A stretch of DNA of 45,894 bases from Candidatus Actinomarina sp. (GTDB lineage Bacteria > Actinomycetota > Acidimicrobiia > Actinomarinales > Actinomarinaceae): positions 1 through 45,894 of the forward strand of contig JADHQS010000003.1 in the NCBI GenBank assembly GCA_016777845.1, in the 5' to 3' direction. A model generated the notes under the pieces. It was not told the DNA's origin. It made no database searches and was given only the letters and a program-made list of their open reading frames with translations. How positions within the stretch are numbered: the stretch's first letter is position 1; each line of letters starts with the position of its first letter. Of the stretch, positions 1 through 10,139 are shown in pieces. A program made the position numbers and the translations under genes.

Positions 1-1103
1 GTATTAATGATCCACGTCAAGGAATCGTACATGTTATAGGACCAGAACAAGGAATAACACAACCAGGAATGACAATTGTTTGTGGTGATAGTCATACAGC
101 AACTCATGGAGCATTTGGAGCATTGGCTTTTGGTATAGGAACTTCAGAAGTTGAACATGTTTTAGCTACACAAACATTGGCAATGGAAAAACCCAAAACA
201 ATGAAAGTTGAAGTAATTGGAGATGTATCTGAAGGTGTAGGGCCAAAAGATATAATTTTAGGAATAATCAGAAAAATTGGAACTGGTGGAGGTGCTGGCC
301 ATGTCATTGAATATGCAGGTGATGTTATACAAAATATGAGTATGGAAAACAGAATGACTATTTGCAACATGTCGATTGAAGGTGGCGCACGTGCAGGAAT
401 GATTGCTCCAGATGAAATAACTTTCAATTACTTAAAAGAAAAAAATTATGCTCCGAAAGGTTCTGACTGGGATGATGCAGTTACTGAATGGGAAAATTTA
501 TACTCTGATGAAGATGCTGAATTTGATAAAGTTGTAACAATAAACGCAGACGAACTTGAACCATCTATATCATGGGGAACAAATCCTTCACAGGTAATTT
601 TTGTAAATGATAGCATTCCTCATCCAGATGATTTCAATGAAGAATCTGAAAAAGAAGCGGCATCAAGAGCTTTGGAATATATGGATTTAAAGCCTGGAGA
701 AAAAATTAGTGAAATCCAACTGGATAGAGTTTTTATTGGTAGCTGCACAAATGGAAGAATCGAAGATTTAAGAGAAGCTGCAGAAGTAGTGAAAGGAAAA
801 AAAGTTTCGGAAACAATTGGCGCAATGATTGTTCCAGGGTCAACGCTTGTAAAAAAACAAGCGGAAGAAGAAGGGTTAGACAAAATCTTTATTGAAGCTG
901 GTTTTGACTGGAGAGAAGCAGGTTGCTCAATGTGTTTAGGAATGAATCCAGATATTTTAAGTCCCGGTGAAAGATGTGCCTCTACATCAAATAGAAACTA
1001 TGAAGGTAGGCAGGGTGCGGGAGGTCGAACCCACTTAGTAAGTCCAAAAATGGCAGCTGCAGCAGCTCTATATGGAAAATTTGTTGATATTAGGAACTTG
1101 TAA
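1..1103 (+). CDS. leuC: 3-isopropylmalate dehydratase large subunit (5' truncated by window edge)
   Basis: Frame open from base 3 ([58 protein letters not shown]); GSCTNGR and [12 protein letters not shown] Fe-S motifs; followed by leuD. Confidence 0.96.
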   Translation, partial: INDPRQGIVHVIGPEQGITQPGMTIVCGDSHTATHGAFGALAFGIGTSEVEHVLATQTLAMEKPKTMKVEVIGDVSEGVGPKDIILGIIRKIGTGGGAGHVIEYAGDVIQNMSMENRMTICNMSIEGGARAGMIAPDEITFNYLKEKNYAPKGSDWDDAVTEWENLYSDEDAEFDKVVTINADELEPSISWGTNPSQVIFVNDSIPHPDDFNEESEKEAASRALEYMDLKPGEKISEIQLDRVFIGSCTNGRIEDLREAAEVVKGKKVSETIGAMIVPGSTLVKKQAEEEGLDKIFIEAGFDWREAGCSMCLGMNPDILSPGERCASTSNRNYEGRQGAGGRTHLVSPKMAAAAALYGKFVDIRNL

Positions 1104-1691
1104 ATGAAGAAATTAAGCACCATTGATTCAACGATGCTTCCACTTAATTTGTCTAATGTTGACACTGATCAAATAATGCCCAAACAATTTCTTAAGCGTG
1201 TTGAGCGCTCAGGATATGGTGAGTTCTTGTTTTATGATTGGAAGAAAGAGCCTGATTTTCCTCTAAACAATGAATCATATCAAGGGTCAAAAGTTTTAGT
1301 TGCTGGAGATAATTTTGGAACTGGTTCTTCTAGAGAGCATGCACCTTGGGGCCTACAAGATTGGGGATTCGATGCGATAATTTCAACTAAATTTGCTGAT
1401 ATTTTTAGATTAAATTCAATCAATATCGGTCTTGTACCTATAGAGACAAGTCAAAAAAATGTAGATGCGCTTTTTGCAAAAATTGAAACTTCTCCAAGTA
1501 CTAACATCAAAATTTCTATAGAAAATAAAACAGTTCAATGTGAGGAAATAACATTTTCATTTGATTTAGATGATTTTTCTCAAAAAAGAATCCTTGAAGG
1601 TTTAGACAAAATTGATATTACATTGGGCTACACAGATCAAATAGAGAGCTTTAGTAAATCTAGAAAAAAATGGATGCCTAGACTAACTTAG
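1104..1691 (+). CDS. leuD: 3-isopropylmalate dehydratase small subunit
   Basis: NVDTDQIMPKQFLKR, GDNFGTGSSREHAPWGLQDWGF motifs; starts directly after the leuC stop. Confidence 0.96.
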   Translation: MKKLSTIDSTMLPLNLSNVDTDQIMPKQFLKRVERSGYGEFLFYDWKKEPDFPLNNESYQGSKVLVAGDNFGTGSSREHAPWGLQDWGFDAIISTKFADIFRLNSINIGLVPIETSQKNVDALFAKIETSPSTNIKISIENKTVQCEEITFSFDLDDFSQKRILEGLDKIDITLGYTDQIESFSKSRKKWMPRLT

Positions 1692-2781
1692 ACAAAGTCA
1701 TACTTAAGCTTTCTGCGACCTCTTCTGACAATAAAAGTCCATTGTGTATTTGCAGTGATGGTCTTAAGCTTTCGTTATTTTTGTATTCATCGAACCAATT
1801 TTCAATTAAAAGATTATCAACATATTTTTGTAAATTTGTAGACAACTCAATAGAAGAGGTTCTAGGAACAGCGCCAGGTAAGTTTGCAATTGCAGAAACG
1901 ATTACACCACTTCTTATTTCAAAAGGTTCACTATGAGTATTAGGCTTAACGCCTTCAACACAACCACCTTGATCAATAGCAACATCTACTATGACTGAAC
2001 CCTTTTCCATCGAATTTATATCTTCTTCTGTAATTACAATTGGAGGCTTTCTTCCAGGTAATAAAACTGCCCCTATAACTAAATCAGCAGATCTAATTGC
2101 ATTTGTAGCTGACTCACTTCCACTGACTAGAGTGGTGATATTTTCTCCATACTGATTTTTCAACTCATTCAAAATATCTTCATTTATATCAATCGCAGTA
2201 ACTGATGCACCAATCTGAATAGACTTGTGAATTGAGCTTCTACCAACTTCACCACAACCAATAACAGTAACTTTTGAATTTTTTTCACCAGATATTGATG
2301 AAAGAAGTAGTCCTTTTCCTTTTGAAGAGTATTCTAAAAATTGCATACCTTTCTGAATTGCTAGATTTCCAGCAATTTTTGACATAGGAATTAGCAGTGG
2401 ATACTCTTTCCCGCTCATAATCATTTCAGTAGCAATTCCTGTTAATTTTTTTTCTAATAGTATTTTTGTAAGTGAAAGGTTTGACGCAAGATGTAGATAA
2501 CCAAATAATACATGGTCAGAATTTAATAGTTCAAACTCTTTAGGTTGAGGTTCTTTGACTTTACAAATAATATGTGCTGTTCCGTAAAGTTCTTCTGCGG
2601 AAGACACAATTTTTGCTCCAGCTTGTTTGTAGTCTTCATCTGTAAAACCAGAGCCAACTCCAGCTTGGGTTTCAACAAAAATATCTGCTAAACCAGTAAA
2701 TTGAGTTATATGTTCAGGAATTAAAGCAACTCTGCCTTCGTCCTGTTTAACTTCTTTTGGTATACCTAGCTTTTTAATCAT
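1678..2781 (-). CDS. ald: Alanine dehydrogenase
   Basis: IGIPKE-type N-terminus (LGIPKEVKQDEGRVALIP), GCGEVGRSSIHKSIQIGASVTAIDIN Rossmann motif. Start placed at internal Met (MIKKLGIPKE) rather than the ORF-track Met at 2814. Confidence 0.92.
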   Translation of the reverse strand: MIKKLGIPKEVKQDEGRVALIPEHITQFTGLADIFVETQAGVGSGFTDEDYKQAGAKIVSSAEELYGTAHIICKVKEPQPKEFELLNSDHVLFGYLHLASNLSLTKILLEKKLTGIATEMIMSGKEYPLLIPMSKIAGNLAIQKGMQFLEYSSKGKGLLLSSISGEKNSKVTVIGCGEVGRSSIHKSIQIGASVTAIDINEDILNELKNQYGENITTLVSGSESATNAIRSADLVIGAVLLPGRKPPIVITEEDINSMEKGSVIVDVAIDQGGCVEGVKPNTHSEPFEIRSGVIVSAIANLPGAVPRTSSIELSTNLQKYVDNLLIENWFDEYKNNESLRPSLQIHNGLLLSEEVAESLSMTLSKLV

Positions 2782-3889
2782 TAGATGGAACTGTTTCCTG
2801 TAGGTGTTTATCAAGATACTTCATAAAAGGTGTACCACCTGTTCCAACAATATTTGAGTTTGAATTATTTGTGAGTGACTGTTCAAAAATATAAACTCTT
2901 GCATACTCCAAATGCTTATCTCTAAAAGTGTGGACTTCCTTAATGATTTCATTTATTATCACCTTGGATTTTTCATCTATGCTTAAATTCTTTCTTCTAT
3001 TTCCTGACCATTCGTCTAGACCATTAAGTAATTCTCTATGCTCTTTAGGCATATACAATCTCATTTCATCCAAGTATTCTCTTAGTGGATCATTGGAGTG
3101 CGTGACACCAAGAAGAGCATCGAGTGTGGGAACAATTGAACTTTGTGCACCTGTTTCACCTCTGAACAGTTGAGGTTCTCCATTGTAATCTTCAACACCT
3201 TCATAGATTACACCCTCTGGTGTAGCAGGGTTATTTTTCCAACCAAAAATGTAAGGCCTCACCCGATTGTAATAAATAAATGGGTCACATTTTTCAGGCA
3301 TTCGATTCATAATTGAGTTAATTTTTTTAATACTCTCTAGAGATTTCTCCAATAATGATTCATCCAGGTTTTCATCAAGAAAATATGATTTTAAATTTGA
3401 GAGAATGACTTTTGCTTCATACTCAATAGCAACATGAATCATAATAAACCAATCTTCATCTACTCCTCCTAAGAAATTTTGCATGATTACAATATTTTCT
3501 AGATCAAAAGGCTTTGTATCATCAAGCATTTTCCAATTATTTAAGGCGTATGATGCGTAGGAAAGAATAGGTGGTCTTTCTAATTTTTCAGATATTGCAA
3601 ACCATGTTAAAGCAAGCTCCCTGGGGATTAAATTATCAACATGTTTTTTTCCCCACATATATGCGTGACCTAAGTAAGAGTACAATAGCATCGCTCTCTC
3701 CAGTTCACTGATATTTAGATTACTGATGTCTTTATCTTGCTCTAATTGTTTTACTCTTTCGACAATTTGTTCGTTCGCAAGTACTTTTGGAAGTTCGCTT
3801 GCAAGATTTTCAATATCATCAAAGCTTGATGGTAGCTTTTTGCAAATTTCATTTGGAATAAAACCACTGTCTAATATTTCTTGATGCAT
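2774..3889 (-). CDS. Indoleamine 2,3-dioxygenase family heme protein
   Basis: RPPILSYASYALNNW, RPYIFGWKNNPATPEGVIYEG, GETGAQSSIVPTLDALLG, MRLYMPKEHRELL, FRDKHLEYARVYI and GTGGTPFMKYL blocks align by eye with the IDO family. Confidence 0.9.
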   Translation of the reverse strand: MHQEILDSGFIPNEICKKLPSSFDDIENLASELPKVLANEQIVERVKQLEQDKDISNLNISELERAMLLYSYLGHAYMWGKKHVDNLIPRELALTWFAISEKLERPPILSYASYALNNWKMLDDTKPFDLENIVIMQNFLGGVDEDWFIMIHVAIEYEAKVILSNLKSYFLDENLDESLLEKSLESIKKINSIMNRMPEKCDPFIYYNRVRPYIFGWKNNPATPEGVIYEGVEDYNGEPQLFRGETGAQSSIVPTLDALLGVTHSNDPLREYLDEMRLYMPKEHRELLNGLDEWSGNRRKNLSIDEKSKVIINEIIKEVHTFRDKHLEYARVYIFEQSLTNNSNSNIVGTGGTPFMKYLDKHLQETVPSND

Positions 3890-3955
3890 TTTCCCCCTTC
3901 AAGATACACAGAATTATAGCTTCTACATTACAATGGTAAACTATTCTTTGTTAGG

Positions 3956-5449
3956 ATGGGAAGTAAATTTTTTGTAATACTTGGAAATCAACTATTTGAT
4001 CCAAAAATTCTAAAAAAAAATGGCTGTAGTGAAGTTTTTATGGCTGAGGACTTCGGTCTTTGTACTTATTTTAAACATCATAAACTAAAGCTTTATTTGT
4101 TTCTTGCTGGCATGCGTGAATACAAAGATGAACTGGAAAATGAATCTATATCTGTAAATTATTTTGAACTTTCAAATCGTAAAAAAGGAGAAAGTTATGT
4201 CGACTCTCTAATTAAGTTCCTAAAAAAGAAAAAGCTTTATGAAATCAATATTTTTGAAATAGAAGATAAAGGTTTTGAAGAAGAGTTTCTTAAGGTATTA
4301 AAAGCTGCCAATATAACAGTAAATATTTTCCAGTCACCAATGTTTATATTTGAAAGAAATGAATTTGTTTCTATGGCAAAAGGAAAGAAAGTTTATAGAA
4401 TGTCTTCCTTTTATCAAAAAGCTAGGAAAAATTTAGATATTTTAATGGATGAAAATGGAAAGCCGGTAGGTGGAAAATGGTCTTTTGACGAAGATAATAG
4501 AAAAAAAATTCCAAAAAATGTAGAACCACCTGAAATGATTGTTTTTAAAAAATCAAAATATGATGATGAAATTAAAAAACTTATTATTAAAAATTTTGAT
4601 GATCATCCAGGTAATATAGAAAATATTTGGTTTCCTGTAAATAGGGCTGGAGCCGAAAAACAGCTTGATACTTTTCTTAAAGTTCGTTTTGAAAACTTTG
4701 GAATTTACGAAGACGCAATGCTTGAAGAGAAAAATTTTCTTTTTCACAGTTGCATAAGCCCCTTTTTAAATATAGGTCTTTTAACACCTGATAAAGTCGT
4801 AAAGAAAACTTTACAGTATGCTGAAAAAAATAATGTTCCTATGAACTCAGTGGAAGGGTTTGTTAGACAAGTGATTGGTTGGAGAGAATTCATTAGGGGA
4901 ATCTATCATGAAGAAGGTGCTTTACAATCAAAAAGTAATTACTGGAAACATTCAAAAAAACTAACTTCATCATGGTACGACGGAACAACTGGCATTGATC
5001 CACTTGATGACTGTATAAAAAGTACTCTTAAAGATGGTTACATACACCACATTCCACGGTTAATGGTTATAAGCAATATTATGAATTTATGTGGAGTGGA
5101 TCCTAAAGAAATCTATAAATGGTTTATGGAAATGTATATAGACTCTTCAGATTGGGTAATGGTTCCGAATGTTTTTGGGATGGCTACATATGCAGATGGA
5201 GGAATGATGTCTACAAAACCGTATACGTGTGGTTCAAATTATATCCTGAAAATGAGTAACTACAAAAAAGGTGACTGGTGTGACACTCTTGATGGTTTGT
5301 ATTGGAAATTTACAGAAAAGAATAGGAAGTTTTATGAAAACAATCCAAGACTTGCATTACTTACAAGATCGCTTGATCGTCTTAATCCAGAAAGAAAAAA
5401 TCATATTTTTAAAAAAGCTGAAGATTTTATAAAGAAAAATACTATCTAA
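3956..5449 (+). CDS. Cryptochrome/photolyase family protein, FeS-BCP (deoxyribodipyrimidine photolyase-related) type
   Basis: N-terminal LGNQLFDP, central VEGFVRQVIGWREFIRG, HHIPRLMVISNIMNLCGVDPKEIYKWF, PNVFGMATYADGG, TKPYTCGSNYI. Confidence 0.9.
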   Translation: MGSKFFVILGNQLFDPKILKKNGCSEVFMAEDFGLCTYFKHHKLKLYLFLAGMREYKDELENESISVNYFELSNRKKGESYVDSLIKFLKKKKLYEINIFEIEDKGFEEEFLKVLKAANITVNIFQSPMFIFERNEFVSMAKGKKVYRMSSFYQKARKNLDILMDENGKPVGGKWSFDEDNRKKIPKNVEPPEMIVFKKSKYDDEIKKLIIKNFDDHPGNIENIWFPVNRAGAEKQLDTFLKVRFENFGIYEDAMLEEKNFLFHSCISPFLNIGLLTPDKVVKKTLQYAEKNNVPMNSVEGFVRQVIGWREFIRGIYHEEGALQSKSNYWKHSKKLTSSWYDGTTGIDPLDDCIKSTLKDGYIHHIPRLMVISNIMNLCGVDPKEIYKWFMEMYIDSSDWVMVPNVFGMATYADGGMMSTKPYTCGSNYILKMSNYKKGDWCDTLDGLYWKFTEKNRKFYENNPRLALLTRSLDRLNPERKNHIFKKAEDFIKKNTI

Positions 5450-5456
5450 ATATTTT

Positions 5457-6233
5457 TTATTTATTTAAATAATTACGAAATAAAATTGGTTCATCGGTAA
5501 TGACACCATCGCATCCAATTTCTAAACAAGTCTTAAAATTTTCTATAGAATTTACAGTCCATACATGTAGTTGAAGATTATTTAATTTACAAAAATCCAC
5601 AAGTTTTTTTGAATAAACTTGTATCCCCCTCCACTTAAATGGAGCTTGGAGTGCTTGAACCTTAAAATTTCTTTTTTGTAAAGGTAAAAATCGTGCAATA
5701 GCATTTTCTCGAAAAGTTCCGGAAGTTAGTATTTCTCCCTTACTTACATTGAAAAACTCTTCTAATCTTTTTGGGCTAAATGAAGAAACTAATACTCTTT
5801 CTTTTGCATTTAGAGAATTTATTATTTCTACAACCTTTTTTGCCATTCCCGTTTGCTTTAGATCAAGGTTAAATTTTAACTTTTCACTCATCTTTAAGGC
5901 ATCAACTAACCTAACAAAATTAGTTGTTTTATCTTTTTGTTGACTTTTTTCATAAAATTTATACCCTGCATTAATTTTTGCAATTTCACTCCAATTAAAG
6001 TCTTGTACTTTTCCAGATACATTTGTCGTTCTGTCAAAAGTTTCATCATGATGAAGGAATATTTCACCATCTTTAGACATACGTAAGTCAGTTTCAAAAT
6101 GAGAAAATCCTTCTTTAATTGCTAGTTCAAGGCCATGAAGTGTGTTCTCAGGTACTATATTTGACCCTCCACGATGAGGAATAATCAGTGGTTTATCACC
6201 ATCAAAATATGATTTATTATCCAGAAACTCCAC
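5457..6233 (-). CDS. Glycerophosphodiester phosphodiesterase
   Basis: PHRGGSNIVPENTLHGLELAIKEGFSHFETDLRMSKDGEIFLHHDETFDRTT and HVWTVNS...GCDGVITDEP motifs of GDPD family. Confidence 0.92.
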   Translation of the reverse strand: MEFLDNKSYFDGDKPLIIPHRGGSNIVPENTLHGLELAIKEGFSHFETDLRMSKDGEIFLHHDETFDRTTNVSGKVQDFNWSEIAKINAGYKFYEKSQQKDKTTNFVRLVDALKMSEKLKFNLDLKQTGMAKKVVEIINSLNAKERVLVSSFSPKRLEEFFNVSKGEILTSGTFRENAIARFLPLQKRNFKVQALQAPFKWRGIQVYSKKLVDFCKLNNLQLHVWTVNSIENFKTCLEIGCDGVITDEPILFRNYLNK

Positions 6234-7542
6234 CTGTAAAATTAAAGTTTTTTAAATGTATGATCGGTACTTTTAACATACCTTCTCCAAATTCTGAATC
6301 TGCATATCTCGACCTATCCCCAATAGATAAAACATTTCCAGGTGCAAGTGAAGCCATAAAGCTTTGTGTAAACCTTAATCTACCAATAGGTTTAACTATC
6401 TTTCCATTTTCAATCAAAAAAGATCCATTTCGATTTAACCCAGTTACAACTTGGGTGATTGGATCTAAAACCCTGCAGTACCAAAACTCATTTATGTAAA
6501 TACCCTTTTTAACACTTTTTATCATTTCTTCTTGTGAAACATTACCTTCTGAAAGTTTAATATTTGTACCTATTCCCCCAAAATTTTCTCCCCAACCAAA
6601 CAATTCATGAAAAGTATTTTCAGCACTTAATTCCTTAGCAGTTCGCCTAGTATGAAAGTAAGATTTTGAAACTCCATCTTTAACAACTTCTAAGTTTTTT
6701 TTCTTTGATCCGGACGCATCAATCTTAAACCCAATTGATTCATTATCTTCAGGAGTGTCAAAAATGTTTATTTGGCTATCAAACTGGTTTTCATCAATGT
6801 TTATTGGACTCATACCATCAATTTTGCTTTTTGCATTAAAACCATAAACTCCAAGAAAAACCAATATAGTACTAACTGCTTCGTGACCAAGAATTACTTC
6901 ATAGTTTCCTGGTTCTATGTCCTCTGGGTTCTCACTGTCTTTTGCTAGTTTTGCTGCTTCACTACCAGCACGTTCAGCTTCTATGTCTGACAATGTTATT
7001 CCTCCCCTATGAGAAGACCCGGCTGATGATTCTGTTCTAAAAATTCCATCAATAAACGCACTACTAGATGAATCGGAAGAATTTAACCCATTAGTATTCC
7101 ATACAAAATAATTATTTATATAACTAGAACAGTATCCTGCTGCGTTCATTTGCTTTCCCTCAGTAACAAATTCTCGAACCTTATTAGCCCTTTCATCGGG
7201 TGATGATTCAACCAGTTTGGAAAGTCCATTATAGGATTGGGAGGCATCAGGAAGGCCCGCCCAACCTTTGTCTATTGGGCTTTTACTTAAAGAGTCCATA
7301 GCTTTAGCAACAAATTCTTTTGGATTTTTTAATGCTGTTAAATTAGTTGACATAGTTACAGTTTTAGAATCATTGTGTAATGTCAAAAATACGTCGGCAG
7401 ATTCTTCATCCACATTTTGATGAATTTGAGAATTAGCAAACCTAGTTAGTGCACTTTTTGAGTGCATCATTTTTAACTCACATTCTGTATCAGAAGGAAT
7501 GTTTTTTTCAATATCTTGAAGTAGGTCTTCCCAAATTTTCAT
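6217..7542 (-). CDS. TldD/PmbA family protease subunit (PmbA/TldE-like)
   Basis: Paired with tldD; PmbA-like sequence (GNYEVILGHEAVSTIL...FHTRRTAKE). Confidence 0.85.
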   Translation of the reverse strand: MKIWEDLLQDIEKNIPSDTECELKMMHSKSALTRFANSQIHQNVDEESADVFLTLHNDSKTVTMSTNLTALKNPKEFVAKAMDSLSKSPIDKGWAGLPDASQSYNGLSKLVESSPDERANKVREFVTEGKQMNAAGYCSSYINNYFVWNTNGLNSSDSSSSAFIDGIFRTESSAGSSHRGGITLSDIEAERAGSEAAKLAKDSENPEDIEPGNYEVILGHEAVSTILVFLGVYGFNAKSKIDGMSPINIDENQFDSQINIFDTPEDNESIGFKIDASGSKKKNLEVVKDGVSKSYFHTRRTAKELSAENTFHELFGWGENFGGIGTNIKLSEGNVSQEEMIKSVKKGIYINEFWYCRVLDPITQVVTGLNRNGSFLIENGKIVKPIGRLRFTQSFMASLAPGNVLSIGDRSRYADSEFGEGMLKVPIIHLKNFNFTGGVSG

Positions 7543-8975
7543 CCACGAACTCCAATACGCGTATTTTTAAATCTTGCTGGAGAAGCTGGGTGTCCAGTAT
7601 GTCCAATTTGGCTTGGTTGTCCTTTGCCACAGTTTGGAGTTCCCCAAAATACCCATTCTTCCTCACCTGACAACATATCCATATTTCCCCAAAACTCAGG
7701 TGTAATTCCCGTATAGGTCGGGTTCTTTACCATATCAATTATTTTTCCATTTTTAACTAACCAACCAACTTCACATCCAAATTGAAAATTTAGTCTTAAG
7801 TCATCTATGGACCAAGAACGGTTAGTCTCCATGTATATTCCCTCATCTGTAGCTTCTATAATTTCATCTAAGGATGAGTCACCTGGAAGCAAGCCAACAT
7901 TTGTCATCCTTACCATGGGTAATCTTCCAAAACCATCTGCACGAACCATGCCACCTGGAGGTACTCCTGCAACAGCAGCACTATCTCTACCTGACAAAAC
8001 TCCGGTCCAAATTCCTTCTTTTACAATATCAACCCTTTGGGCAGGAGTTCCTTCGTCATCGTATTTAAATGTTGCAAGTGCTCCAGGAAGTGTGGCGTCA
8101 GCAACTATGTTCATTAATTCTGAACCATATTTGTGCTTATTTAATTTTTTTAGATCTAAATGAGAGGTTCCGGCATAAGCTGCTTCCCAACCTAAAATTC
8201 TGTCAAGTTCAATAGCATGCCCTACAGATTCATGAATTTGTAAAGCAAGCTGGCTACCCTCAAGGATTAAGTCCATCGTTCCTTGGGGGCATTGAGGAGC
8301 TACTAAAAGCCTTTGGGATTCCTCAGCTAATCTATCTAAATGACTTTCAAATTCAAAACTTTTTATTACTTCCCAGCCACCAGTTCTATATTCACCAAAA
8401 GATTGCGGGTATGACCTTATTTGGGTTTCGCCATCGCCTACTGATAATGAAGATATTCCTCCTCCGGATTCAATAATATTTTGATATATTTTGTGCCCCT
8501 GACTTGAAGCAAACCACTTTTCTGTATCCCAAAAATCTAATCTTCCAAAAGCTCGTGAGCTACCGAGTTTTTTCATCTTTTCAGTAGATGAAATTAAAAG
8601 ATCGATTTGTTCAGAACTGGAAACTGAAAAAGGGTTTTCTTCGTGTGGAGTTGTATAGGTATCTTCAACTACAGGCACATCGGCAAATGGTAATTCTTCT
8701 CCAGCAACCATTGCAGATGCTTTAGCTATTTCAAAAGATTTTTTTCCTGCTTGTTTTAAAGACTCGTTAGATAAATCATATGTGGAATAAAAACCCCAAG
8801 ACGAACCTACTAATGCTCTAATTCCAATGCCAATTTTTTCATTCTCATTAAAATTTTCAATTTCTCCATTTTTTGCTGCAATGCTTCTTGATTTAGAAAT
8901 TAAAACTCTTGCATCAGAATATTTTGCTCCGCTATCTATTGCTGAGTCAATTGCAATTTCGAGATGTTCGAACAT
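7539..8975 (-). CDS. tldD: TldD family metallopeptidase
   Basis: HESVGHAIELDRILG (HExxxH) zinc motif, GGMVRADGFGRLPMVRMTNVGLLPG; overlaps downstream tldE-like gene by 4 bp. Confidence 0.93.
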   Translation of the reverse strand: MFEHLEIAIDSAIDSGAKYSDARVLISKSRSIAAKNGEIENFNENEKIGIGIRALVGSSWGFYSTYDLSNESLKQAGKKSFEIAKASAMVAGEELPFADVPVVEDTYTTPHEENPFSVSSSEQIDLLISSTEKMKKLGSSRAFGRLDFWDTEKWFASSQGHKIYQNIIESGGGISSLSVGDGETQIRSYPQSFGEYRTGGWEVIKSFEFESHLDRLAEESQRLLVAPQCPQGTMDLILEGSQLALQIHESVGHAIELDRILGWEAAYAGTSHLDLKKLNKHKYGSELMNIVADATLPGALATFKYDDEGTPAQRVDIVKEGIWTGVLSGRDSAAVAGVPPGGMVRADGFGRLPMVRMTNVGLLPGDSSLDEIIEATDEGIYMETNRSWSIDDLRLNFQFGCEVGWLVKNGKIIDMVKNPTYTGITPEFWGNMDMLSGEEEWVFWGTPNCGKGQPSQIGHTGHPASPARFKNTRIGVRG

Positions 8976-9020
8976 GTAATATAGATTACCAATTTAAAGA
9001 GTAAAGATAAAATTAAAAAA

Positions 9021-10076
9021 TTAGACTAAGTCTTGTTCTCTAATCCCAAAAGATGGATGACGAAGTCTGCAGAGAGCTAGTTTTTCTAATTGTCTGATTC
9101 TTTCTCGGGTCAAGTCAAACTCTTCACCAATTTCTTCAAGTGTTCTTGGGACGCCGTCGTAAAAACCATATCTTAAAGCTAAGATTCTTCCTTCTCTTTC
9201 AGGAAGTCTACTAATACTATCTCTGAGGCTTTCCGCTACATCTAAATCTTGAACAATTAATGAAGGATCGCTTGCATCTTCATCTTGGATAAAATCGCCA
9301 AGTTGGGCACCATCTTCACCAACAGGTTGTTCTAGAGAAACTGTATCAGCTACGCTTAAGGCTAGTTCTACCTTATCAACCCCTACACCTGCCTCTTTAG
9401 CAATCTCTTGTGGTTTTGGATCTCTTCCTAGTTCAGCTTTAAGTTGAGCTTGTGCTGCACGGACTGCAGCCATTGTGTCATGTAGGTGTACAGGAATTCT
9501 TACTGTTCTTGACTTGTCAGCAATAGCTCTTGTAATAGCTTGTCTAATCCACCAAGTTGCATAAGTTGAAAATTTAAATCCTTTACGCCAATCGAACTTT
9601 TCAACGGCACGTATTAAACCAAGGTTTCCTTCCTGGATTAAATCTAGAAAATCTATACCTGAGGTGTTTGCATATCTTCTTGCATTAGCAACAACTAATC
9701 TTAGGTTTGCAGTAAGAAAAGCGTCTTTGGCCTCGGCGCCTTTTTTTCTATCTCTTTTTAAACGGATTTCACCTTTTTTATCTTTAAACTGTTTCTTTTG
9801 TAACTTAATTGCAGCTTTTTCACCAGATTCAATTTTTTGGGCTAATTCAACTTCTTGTTCTGCAGTTAACAGGTCGAAGTTTCCAATTGCAGTCAAATAC
9901 TGGCTAACTAGGTCTGTAGTAAGTTTTCCTTTATCATCAGCCAATTTTTTTGTTAAAGATTTTGCTTTTTCACGAGCAGCTTTCTCCTGTTCAGGAGTTA
10001 AGGTAGTATCTTCATTTGAAAAATCAGCTTCTTTGGCCTCTGGTTTTGGCTTTGAAGGTATTGTTTTAGTCACCAT
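9021..10076 (-). CDS. sigA: RNA polymerase primary-type sigma-70 factor
   Basis: [54 protein letters not shown] region 2 and region 4 [21 protein letters not shown]. Confidence 0.95.
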   Translation of the reverse strand: MVTKTIPSKPKPEAKEADFSNEDTTLTPEQEKAAREKAKSLTKKLADDKGKLTTDLVSQYLTAIGNFDLLTAEQEVELAQKIESGEKAAIKLQKKQFKDKKGEIRLKRDRKKGAEAKDAFLTANLRLVVANARRYANTSGIDFLDLIQEGNLGLIRAVEKFDWRKGFKFSTYATWWIRQAITRAIADKSRTVRIPVHLHDTMAAVRAAQAQLKAELGRDPKPQEIAKEAGVGVDKVELALSVADTVSLEQPVGEDGAQLGDFIQDEDASDPSLIVQDLDVAESLRDSISRLPEREGRILALRYGFYDGVPRTLEEIGEEFDLTRERIRQLEKLALCRLRHPSFGIREQDLV

Positions 10077-10139
10077 TAGTATTTTGACCTTTATGCTTGC
10101 TATTCAGTTACAGAGATGAATAATATACCGGCAATTAAT

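Noticed and set aside
104-427. Antisense ORFs opposite clear genes (e.g. 104-427 -, 620-883 -, 7807-8163 +, 9664-10119 +, 16229-16603 -, 17893-18405 -, 30205-30606 -, 36571-36960 +, 39589-39921 +)
   Set aside because: They lie fully or mostly inside strongly supported genes on the other strand, with low-complexity Ser/Phe/Leu-rich translations typical of shadow ORFs.
6217-8975. TldD/TldE pair as part of a RiPP (microcin-like) cluster
   Set aside because: No precursor peptide, transporter or other modification enzyme nearby; TldD/E is widespread as housekeeping.
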